Source: Bacteroidota bacterium (GTDB taxonomy: Bacteria > Bacteroidota > Bacteroidia > Bacteroidales > UBA1556). From it: a stretch of DNA of 5,061 nucleotides. This document shows positions 1 through 5,061 of this stretch, piece by piece (the stretch's first letter is position 1; each line of letters opens with the position of its first letter). The position numbers were made by a program, and so were the translations under genes. The stretch spans positions 1-5,061 of the forward strand of contig QMPB01000409.1 of assembly GCA_003648395.1 (NCBI GenBank), in the 5' to 3' direction. Under the pieces are notes generated by a model, which was given only the letters and a program-made list of their open reading frames with translations, was not told where the DNA came from and made no database searches.

Positions 1-143
1 ATTAATTCATTGTATCATTCTTTCATTATATAATTGTATAATTAATTCATTGTATCATTCTTTCATTATATAATTGTATAATTAATTCATTGTATCATTC
101 TTTCATTATATAATTGTATAATTAATTCATTGTATCATTCTTT
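1..143. repeat. Perfect 40-bp tandem repeat, about 3.6 copies, overlapping the 3' end of the exporter gene
   Basis: Three identical 40-bp copies lie at 1-40, 41-80 and 81-120, followed by a partial copy at 121-143 that ends where the sequence changes to coding sequence at 144. The array may continue past the left edge. Each unit divides into five octamers, at unit positions 8-15, 16-23, 24-31, 32-39 and 40-47: CATTGTAT, CATTCTTT, CATTATAT, AATTGTAT and AATTAATT. ATT at octamer positions 2-4 and T at position 8 never vary. The unit junction also carries an 18-bp imperfect palindrome (25-42, 65-82, 105-122; 8 of 9 pairs match). Copies show no divergence, so the expansion looks recent or homogenised. 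There are no spacers, so it is not a CRISPR array. The function is unknown; it could be a simple variable-number repeat. Confidence 0.97.
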
Positions 144-2444
144 TTCTTTTTTGAATTTAATTTTCGAAATATTTAATAATACTAGCATAATGGTAACAGT
201 GCCAACAAAGCTTGTAAACATATTTAGTGAAACTAATGCTCCCAATTCTCTATTTGGTGGAAAAACGGAAAACATTAATACTAAGAAGCCTGCTATTACT
301 ACTATTGCATTGAAAATAATAGCTTTGCCAGAATGTGCCATTGTAAGTTGTGCCACTTTTACTTTGTCATCAGATATTGCGGCATTAATTCGATACTGCT
401 CCAGAAAATGAACCGCATAATCAATTCCTATTCCAATGGCAATACTTGATAGTAGGGCAGTTGTGGTACTTAAAGGTATGTTTAAGAAGCCCATAATCCC
501 AAAACTAATTCCAGCGGTTATAATAATAGGTATTGAACTAATAAATCCAATCTTAATATTTTTGAACATTATAGAGATAAGCACGATGATAATAATTAGC
601 GATAATATTAAGCTCTTTATTTGCCCTTCAAGTATCAGGTCGGTAAATACCAAGCCTTTATAACCACTGCCTGCATAATTTAGGCTTATTCCCATATTGT
701 TAAACTCATCTTCGTAAGATTGAATTATATCAAGGGCAGAATTTATTGACTTGGAATCATCTTTCTTAAGCTGAAAAGTTATATTTATTCTCTCGTAGTT
801 ATAATCAACTACTTTAGTAAGGTTTTCAGGATCACCAGACATCTCGTATAGCAATAAGTATTGGGCAATCATATTCTTACTGTCAGGAATAGTGTTAAAC
901 TCTTCTTTATCAGAATTCATTACCTTATTCATTCTGTTTATATAATCGGCAAGAGAAAATGTGTTACCAACTACTTGCAGCTGTGTATCTACATCTTTCT
1001 GCATCTTGTCAACTAATTTAAGAACAGCAGGTTCTTTGAATACATCTTTCTTTCCTTCTGAATCAAGGATTAAATTAAGTGAGCTTGTGCCTCCAAAGTT
1101 TTCATTAATAAACTTATCGGTAAGAACAATGTCACTATCTTTTTCAAATTTATCTAAGAAGCTTGAGTTTATCCAGATCTTTTGCATTCCTACTATCGAT
1201 AGTACAATAATTAATGCCGAACCAATTATAGAAATATATTTATTTTTTATTACTGCCGCAGCAAAGTTGTTTGCTAGCCTCGAATGAGAATGACCTTCTT
1301 TGTCCTCATTTTGGTTTATTTTTTTTGCTTTAGGAGTTCCGAAAATCATTATTGCAGCTGGCAAAAAGACTAATGAAAAAACCATAGCCATCAATACCCC
1401 GAATGCGGTGAATATTCCAAAATATTTAACAGGATAAACCTCAGAGGTAAGTAATGACATAAAGCCTACAGCGGTTGTGATAGAAGTCATTACTACGGGT
1501 TTCCACATATGGCTAATCATATCTTTTGTAGCATCAAGTTTGCTGGCCTTAGGATTATGATCAATATAAGTATGCAAATGACTATATAAATGAATTCCAT
1601 CGGCAACACCTATGGCAATAAGCATTACCGGAATCATTGTGGAAATGGCGTAAATAGGAATGCCAACCGTAGCCATTAGGCCAAAAGCCCAAACTGTTGA
1701 GAAGAAAACCACACCTATTGTTATCAAAGTGCCTTTCACACTTTTTAGAGTAAAGAATAATACTACTATAATCACGAGTATTACTATTGGAATCATCTTT
1801 TTCATATCAGCAGGACCTAATAAAGCCATTTCACCTTCTACAATTGGACGGCCAGCAACATGGATTTTTATATCATCAGTTTCTGACATCTTTGCTGATT
1901 TCAAAATCTCTTCATAAAATTGTGGAGTAAATACATCATCTCCAATCTCTGCAATGATTACGGTTACTTGTTCATTTTCGGAAACTAATCGTCCATAAAT
2001 CATATCATTTTTACGAACATTCTCCTGTAAACTTAGTAACTTCTCTTTGGTATTTGGTACTCGCTTATAAAAACGCTTTACATCCATACCATCATCAGTA
2101 CCAACAATATTATCGGCATTATAAAGTGAAGTAACATCGTTTTTATTTATTTCGTCAAATTTCTGAAAACGCTTAGTTAGTTTCTTTATGGTATCTAGGG
2201 TTTCGCTATTATATATTCCATTTTTATTCTCAACAGCAATAATAATTCCATCTTGAATATTGAACCAATTCTCGGCTTTATCGCTATATATAAATGCCGG
2301 ATGATCTTGGGGCATGTATTTATCAAGATTGGTTTCCATTGTAGTATTTTCCTTCATTTCTAAAAAGAAAAATGCTGTAATAGCAACTGTAATAGCTATT
2401 ATAAGCCATGGTGCTTTTAATAAATTATTTAATACTTTTTCCAT
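135..2444 (-). CDS. RND-superfamily exporter, MMPL/HAE3 type (COG1033-like)
   Basis: This 769-residue inner-membrane protein has the two-fold RND layout. There is one helix at about 12-29, a periplasmic domain at about 30-216, five or six helices from about 217 to 368, another helix at about 402-421, a second periplasmic domain at about 422-608, and five helices from about 609 to 757. Both halves contain the central-helix acidic motif: D282 in GVADGIH and D675 in GIGIDY. The related stretches TTAVGF (about 323-328) and VIAGF (about 716-720) show the internal duplication. Length and the lack of the larger docking insertions fit the HAE3/MMPL branch rather than AcrB-type pumps. Family members use proton motive force to move lipids, hopanoids or other hydrophobic molecules; the substrate here cannot be read from the sequence. 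The ATG at 2444 is followed at once by the first helix, and no Shine-Dalgarno is seen. It lies 71 bp downstream of a TetR gene, probably in one operon. The stop codon lies inside the 40-bp repeat array. Confidence 0.93.
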   Translation of the reverse strand: MEKVLNNLLKAPWLIIAITVAITAFFFLEMKENTTMETNLDKYMPQDHPAFIYSDKAENWFNIQDGIIIAVENKNGIYNSETLDTIKKLTKRFQKFDEINKNDVTSLYNADNIVGTDDGMDVKRFYKRVPNTKEKLLSLQENVRKNDMIYGRLVSENEQVTVIIAEIGDDVFTPQFYEEILKSAKMSETDDIKIHVAGRPIVEGEMALLGPADMKKMIPIVILVIIVVLFFTLKSVKGTLITIGVVFFSTVWAFGLMATVGIPIYAISTMIPVMLIAIGVADGIHLYSHLHTYIDHNPKASKLDATKDMISHMWKPVVMTSITTAVGFMSLLTSEVYPVKYFGIFTAFGVLMAMVFSLVFLPAAIMIFGTPKAKKINQNEDKEGHSHSRLANNFAAAVIKNKYISIIGSALIIVLSIVGMQKIWINSSFLDKFEKDSDIVLTDKFINENFGGTSSLNLILDSEGKKDVFKEPAVLKLVDKMQKDVDTQLQVVGNTFSLADYINRMNKVMNSDKEEFNTIPDSKNMIAQYLLLYEMSGDPENLTKVVDYNYERINITFQLKKDDSKSINSALDIIQSYEDEFNNMGISLNYAGSGYKGLVFTDLILEGQIKSLILSLIIIIVLISIMFKNIKIGFISSIPIIITAGISFGIMGFLNIPLSTTTALLSSIAIGIGIDYAVHFLEQYRINAAISDDKVKVAQLTMAHSGKAIIFNAIVVIAGFLVLMFSVFPPNRELGALVSLNMFTSFVGTVTIMLVLLNISKIKFKKEKE

Positions 2445-2515
2445 ATTATTATTGTTTATTGAGTTTGTGTTGTCTAACTTTTTTATTTTATATTAATCGA
2501 AAATATTATTATTCC

Positions 2516-3088
2516 TTAGATCATTAAACTAAAAGAATTAATTAATTTTCCGCCTTCTTTTTTAAGATTAAAGTTTTGATTATTTAATTCCCAACGTTTT
2601 ACCAATAATCGAAGCGCACCCATAAATATAAGTGCTAAACTACTTTTATCAATATCTGTTCTAACTTCATTATTTGATTGTCCTATTTCTACTATCTTTT
2701 CAATATTTTCTTGGTGGATATTTAGAATTTCTACAATTTTATTTTTAAGTATTTCTTCGTTCTTGAATATTTCTTCGGAAAATATTACAGAAATATATGC
2801 AGGTTGCTCTGTGAAAACTTCCAGCATTTTTGAAAACATAAATTCAATTTTTTTAATAGCAGTATCGTTATTATTAACAACTAATACCGTCATCATTTCA
2901 CCCATTTCTTTAAAATTTTCTAGAATAGTTAACAATATTTCAGTTTTACTATTAAAATGACGATATATTGCAGGTTCAGAAAAGCCAATTACTTTTGACA
3001 AATTTTTAATGGTAAAGCCCTGTATCCCTTTGTTGGCAATGAGCTCTATGGATTCTTCGATTATTTGAACTTGTCTTTCTGTTTGCAT
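2516..3088 (-). CDS. TetR/AcrR-family transcriptional regulator
   Basis: This 190-residue protein has the usual length and two-part layout of TetR repressors. The N-terminal DNA-binding domain spans about 5-52, with the helix-turn-helix at about 26-45 (TIKNLSKVIGFSEPAIYRHF) and the typical IYRHFNSKTEIL ending, where Y42, H44, F45 and K48 match the family pattern. The C-terminal helical region, about 55-190, would form the ligand pocket and dimer interface; it is poorly conserved in this family and gives no ligand. The ATG at 3088 lies about 19 nt downstream of a Bacteroidota-type promoter, leaving a short leader without a Shine-Dalgarno. The next gene on the same strand, 71 bp away, encodes an RND exporter, so the regulator most likely controls that exporter and itself. 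It could instead act as an activator or control remote genes; only the family assignment is firm. Confidence 0.93.
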   Translation of the reverse strand: MQTERQVQIIEESIELIANKGIQGFTIKNLSKVIGFSEPAIYRHFNSKTEILLTILENFKEMGEMMTVLVVNNNDTAIKKIEFMFSKMLEVFTEQPAYISVIFSEEIFKNEEILKNKIVEILNIHQENIEKIVEIGQSNNEVRTDIDKSSLALIFMGALRLLVKRWELNNQNFNLKKEGGKLINSFSLMI

Positions 3089-3107
3089 AAGTGCTTAATT
3101 TAGGCTG

Positions 3108-3137
3108 CAAAGATAGTTAATACTCACTAACCCACAA
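3108..3137 (-). promoter_or_regulatory. Bacteroidota-type promoter of the tetR-exporter operon
   Basis: On the minus strand, TATCTTTG (3115 to 3108) matches the Bacteroidota -7 consensus TAnnTTTG exactly. A TTG (3137 to 3135) lies upstream with a 19-bp spacer, fitting the -33 element. The ATG of the TetR gene begins 19 nt past the -7 box, giving a leader of roughly 12-15 nt. This position makes it the best candidate promoter for both tetR and the exporter. No equally good match was found in the 71 bp between the two genes. Confidence 0.6.
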
Positions 3138-3147
3138 GTATTTTAAC
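3116..3147. promoter_or_regulatory. Candidate TetR operator overlapping the operon promoter
   Basis: On the plus strand, GTTAATACT (3116-3124) faces AGTATTTTAAC (3137-3147) across a 12-bp spacer. The arms AATACT/AGTATT are exact complements, and the outer GTT/AAC match once a 2-bp insertion is allowed. Nested within is GTTAATACTCACTAAC (3116-3131), a 16-bp imperfect dyad with 5 of 8 pairs. Both sit between and over the -33 and -7 elements, where a bound repressor would block RNA polymerase. TetR-family proteins commonly bind dyads of about 15-30 bp at their own promoter. That this regulator binds here is inference from position and symmetry. Confidence 0.35.
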
Positions 3148-3270
3148 ATTTTTTTTATGTCAATCTTTTGAAAACGTCCTTTAGTCCCAATAGCTATAGG
3201 TGAGGGGCGAATTTTGATGGATGTATATCCTATGCTACTTCTGATATTCTATTTAATAAAGCTAGTAGTA

Positions 3271-3301
3271 TTGTAGGCAATGTAATTATTACATATAGTT
3301 G
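3271..3301 (+). promoter_or_regulatory. Weak plus-strand promoter-like sequence with an embedded palindrome
   Basis: TTG (3271-3273) and TATAGTTG (3294-3301, one mismatch to TAnnTTTG) are separated by 20 bp, close to Bacteroidota promoter spacing. The spacer is largely filled by ATGTAATTATTACAT (3280-3294), a palindrome with 7-bp arms around one central base, which would be a natural site for a dimeric repressor. AT-rich sequence makes such matches common, so this is a candidate only. Its orientation is opposite to every established gene in the window. Confidence 0.25.
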
Positions 3302-3327
3302 ACTTTCAAGGAAGGAAAGTGTTAAGT

Positions 3328-3405
3328 ATGAATAAAACAATTTCAAACTACCAAATAGTTCAAGTATTAACAGCAGATCTTAAATCAAGAGTTTATTCAT
3401 TATAA
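3328..3405 (+). CDS. Possible 25-residue peptide or remnant of a gene start
   Basis: An ATG at 3328 opens a frame of 25 codons ending in TAA at 3403-3405, starting MNKTISNYQIVQVLTADL. A purine-rich stretch, AAGGAAGGAAAG (3308-3319), lies 8 nt upstream and resembles a Shine-Dalgarno sequence, unlike the other starts in this window. The same stretch lies in and beside a possible hairpin, ACTTTC/GAAAGT (3302-3307 with 3315-3320, 7-nt loop). A promoter-like sequence ends at 3301. I do not recognise the peptide. It may be a small peptide, the leftover start of a longer gene lost by deletion, or chance. Confidence 0.2.
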   Translation: MNKTISNYQIVQVLTADLKSRVYSL

Positions 3406-3451
3406 CTTAATAATAATAAAGTATTAGACTATAAGTTTATTGTTAACAGTT

Positions 3452-4312
3452 CTATTTCTCCACAATAATAATTCTAGGATCAGGATAATGGGTATTAAAA
3501 AATCCATAACCTCCTTCTATATTTGTTGGATAGTTGATAGGTTCTGCAAAAATTTGATTTATTGCCGAGCCTCCCTTTTTGTGCAATACAAGGTAGTCGT
3601 AGTATTGTTGGCTTATATTAGATATTGATGCAAATACAGTATCAGATACCCATTGATACATAATTTGTTCACCAATAAACTGTTCGCCATTAAATCCTTG
3701 ATCATCTAATAGCGCAATTACATTATTCCCAGTACTTTTCATAAAAATATTGTTTGGATCATCATTTTCTTTATTATTTCCATAAATATTTATCATATAC
3801 CAGTTTATTTCATCGGCAGGGTCAGTAAATTTTACACTAACAATAGTATTAATACTGTCTTCGCCTTCACCTACTTTGGCACTTACTTCATCAAATGGAA
3901 TTTGTTTAAGCATTGTAGATTTTGATTTTATTGACAATGCGGTTTCGGGATCGATTACAGATAGTTTATACTCTGTATTGATAAACTGGGGAATTGTAAT
4001 ACTAGCATATAATCCTGGTATTTCAGGAATTGCTTTTAATTCATCAGTAATTCCATTATAACTAATGCTTACATCGGCATTTCTAACCATTATTCTATCT
4101 AAAAGGGCATTTCTTGAAGTGTCGGCTTTGTCATTTTCAGAATAGTCTAGAGCACCAAAACTTTTACTGACGTAAATAAGCATTACAGAATTCGGAATTA
4201 CCTGTGAGTAAATTACCAATTTTGGAGGTGCTTGCTCAACTTCTATATCTATAGGTTTGGGCTGACAAGCTGTGAATGTAATTATTGCTATTAATAAAAC
4301 TAAATATTTCAT
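3452..4312 (-). CDS. DUF4249-family lipoprotein
   Basis: This 286-residue protein begins with a lipoprotein signal peptide: MKYL, a hydrophobic core to about residue 13, and a lipobox FTAC with the lipidated cysteine at C16. The mature part is rich in beta-strand-like segments, includes a VSISYNG stretch (about 81-87) followed by IPGLYAS (about 98-104), and ends with GGYGFFNTHYPD (about 267-278). This layout and length fit the DUF4249 family of Bacteroidota. The gene starts 19 bp after a TonB-dependent receptor gene, the usual company of DUF4249 proteins, so both are probably co-transcribed. The lipoprotein likely sits in the outer membrane next to the receptor, perhaps in substrate capture or barrel assembly, but the family's biochemical role is not established. 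The residues after C16 (QPKPIDIEVE) are only mildly acidic, so surface export is uncertain. No Shine-Dalgarno is seen before the ATG. Confidence 0.8.
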   Translation of the reverse strand: MKYLVLLIAIITFTACQPKPIDIEVEQAPPKLVIYSQVIPNSVMLIYVSKSFGALDYSENDKADTSRNALLDRIMVRNADVSISYNGITDELKAIPEIPGLYASITIPQFINTEYKLSVIDPETALSIKSKSTMLKQIPFDEVSAKVGEGEDSINTIVSVKFTDPADEINWYMINIYGNNKENDDPNNIFMKSTGNNVIALLDDQGFNGEQFIGEQIMYQWVSDTVFASISNISQQYYDYLVLHKKGGSAINQIFAEPINYPTNIEGGYGFFNTHYPDPRIIIVEK

Positions 4313-4331
4313 GATATTGTAATTTTAAATG

Positions 4332-5061
4332 TTAAAAACTAAAATTATAAGCTATTGATGGAATGAAACCAAAGAGACCCGGTTGTTGATATTTATAGCC
4401 AGTGCCATTATCGTTAGGAACCACATTTATACGGTATGGTTGGGCTCTATTATATATATTATAAGCGCCAAAACTGAATTCTCCTTTAAATTTGCGTTTC
4501 TTTTTTGGTAGCAAAGTGAAGTTGATATCAAGTCGGTGAGAATGAGCCATTTCTACTGCATTGCGGCTTGAATATAACGGTATAATATCTACGCTAGTCA
4601 TATTAGGATTGGGCATTAGATATTGTCCTATTTGCGCAGTAAATCTTGCTCCACTTTGGTAAACCCATACAGTGGAAAATAACCAGCGCTCACTAATTTG
4701 GTAATTAAGTACTATGGAAATATTATGTCTTCTGTCGTATTTAGATGGAAAAGAATTTCCATTATTTAGTTCCTCAAAAATCCGAGTAGTTTTACTTAAT
4801 GTATAACTCAACCAACCATTGAATCGTCCACTTTCTTTGCGCAATAGAAATTCCATACCATAAGCATCACCTTTGCCTTGGAGCAGTTCACTTTCGTAAT
4901 CATTGTTCAATATAAGATTGGTTCCTTCTCTATATTCAATAAGATTATTCATTTTTTTATAATAAACTTCAAAAACAAAACTAACACCTTGCTTAGCAAA
5001 ATAGTGATTAAATCCCAAAGCTATTTGATCGGAGCTTTGTGGCTTTATATTTTTAGTAATA
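4332..5061 (-). CDS. TonB-dependent receptor, C-terminal barrel portion (5' end outside window)
   Basis: About 242 residues are visible and the frame remains open to the right edge, so the signal peptide, any carboxypeptidase-like N-terminal domain, plug and early barrel strands are missing. The visible part is typical outer-membrane barrel: NIKPQSSDQIALG at the edge, EVYYKKMNNLIEY (about 31-43 of the visible part), GKGDAYGMEFLLRK (62-75), YDRRHNISIVLNY (108-120), HRLDINFTL (175-183), GAYNIYNRAQPY (198-209) and a C-terminal YNFSF ending in phenylalanine, the signal used by the barrel assembly machinery. These motifs match receptors partnered with DUF4249 lipoproteins more than SusC proteins, and no SusD gene follows. 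The role would be energised uptake across the outer membrane; the ligand is unknown. A TTG at 5018 is not the start, because family motifs continue upstream of it. Confidence 0.9.
   Translation of the reverse strand, partial: ITKNIKPQSSDQIALGFNHYFAKQGVSFVFEVYYKKMNNLIEYREGTNLILNNDYESELLQGKGDAYGMEFLLRKESGRFNGWLSYTLSKTTRIFEELNNGNSFPSKYDRRHNISIVLNYQISERWLFSTVWVYQSGARFTAQIGQYLMPNPNMTSVDIIPLYSSRNAVEMAHSHRLDINFTLLPKKKRKFKGEFSFGAYNIYNRAQPYRINVVPNDNGTGYKYQQPGLFGFIPSIAYNFSF

Larger units (their letters stand above)
3148..3451. other. Gene-poor intergenic stretch between the two transcription units
   Basis: No gene of normal length is supported here. It holds a GC-richer patch at about 3175-3215 containing CTTTAG and the palindrome ATAGCTAT (3190-3197), which could be a decayed REP-like element. 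It also holds a near-palindrome GGATGTATATCC (3219-3230), a plus-strand promoter-like arrangement with a 15-bp palindrome (3271-3301), a short purine-rich leader and a 25-codon frame (3328-3405). No convincing intrinsic terminator for the lipoprotein gene was found; the only dyad downstream of its stop has 6-bp arms and a 22-nt loop. The hexamer AGTATT recurs through this gap. Confidence 0.6.

Noticed and set aside
1..143. Tandem repeat considered as a CRISPR array
   Set aside because: The copies are contiguous, with no unique spacers between them, and no cas genes are present.
130..2496. Several plus-strand open frames of 60-108 codons within the exporter gene
   Set aside because: They are antisense to a strongly supported membrane protein, show no family motifs and arise from low stop density opposite the real coding frame.
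2445..2515. Separate promoter for the exporter gene
   Set aside because: No good TTG/TAnnTTTG pair is visible; the closest, TATTTTCG on the minus strand, lacks a match at a key base and has no clear upstream element.
3404..3437. AACTTA/TAAGTT dyad downstream of the lipoprotein gene as a terminator
   Set aside because: The arms are only 6 bp and AT-only apart from one pair, the loop is 22 nt and no uridine tract follows at the right place.
2763..4061. Plus-strand open frames opposite the TetR and lipoprotein genes, including one at 3440-3628
   Set aside because: Each overlaps a real minus-strand gene, lacks recognisable domains and has no convincing promoter or start context.
5016..5018. TTG as a start codon for the receptor fragment
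   Set aside because: The frame continues upstream to the window edge with conserved barrel sequence (KPQSSDQIALG), so this is an internal leucine codon of a truncated gene.

Overview
The window is AT-rich and carries three complete genes and one partial gene, all on the minus strand. The gene set and the promoter style point to a Bacteroidota genome: a TonB-dependent receptor followed by a DUF4249 lipoprotein, a start-proximal promoter of the TTG/TAnnTTTG type, and start codons without Shine-Dalgarno sequences. The genus cannot be determined from this sequence alone.

Read in the direction of transcription (right to left), the first unit is an outer-membrane pair. The C-terminal part of a TonB-dependent receptor barrel (4332 to the right edge, 5' end missing) is followed after 19 bp by a DUF4249 lipoprotein gene (3452-4312). 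This pairing recurs in Bacteroidota and suggests a receptor with an accessory envelope lipoprotein; the imported substrate is unknown.

A gap of 363 bp (3089-3451) separates this unit from the second one. The gap holds a good Bacteroidota-type promoter for the next gene with dyad symmetry overlapping it, a small GC-richer patch, and a weaker plus-strand promoter-like arrangement ahead of a 25-codon frame.

The second unit is a TetR-family regulator (2516-3088) followed after 71 bp by a 769-residue RND/MMPL-type exporter of the HAE3 type (135-2444). The likely logic is a self-regulated exporter operon: the repressor would bind at its own promoter and release it when a hydrophobic ligand accumulates. 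That is inferred from gene order and family knowledge.

The exporter gene runs directly into a perfect 40-bp tandem repeat (1-143, possibly continuing beyond the left edge). The repeat is itself built of five degenerate octamers, and its last partial copy contains the exporter's stop codon. This is the most unusual structure in the window. The genes themselves belong to known families, and I see no clear evidence of a wholly new multi-gene system.
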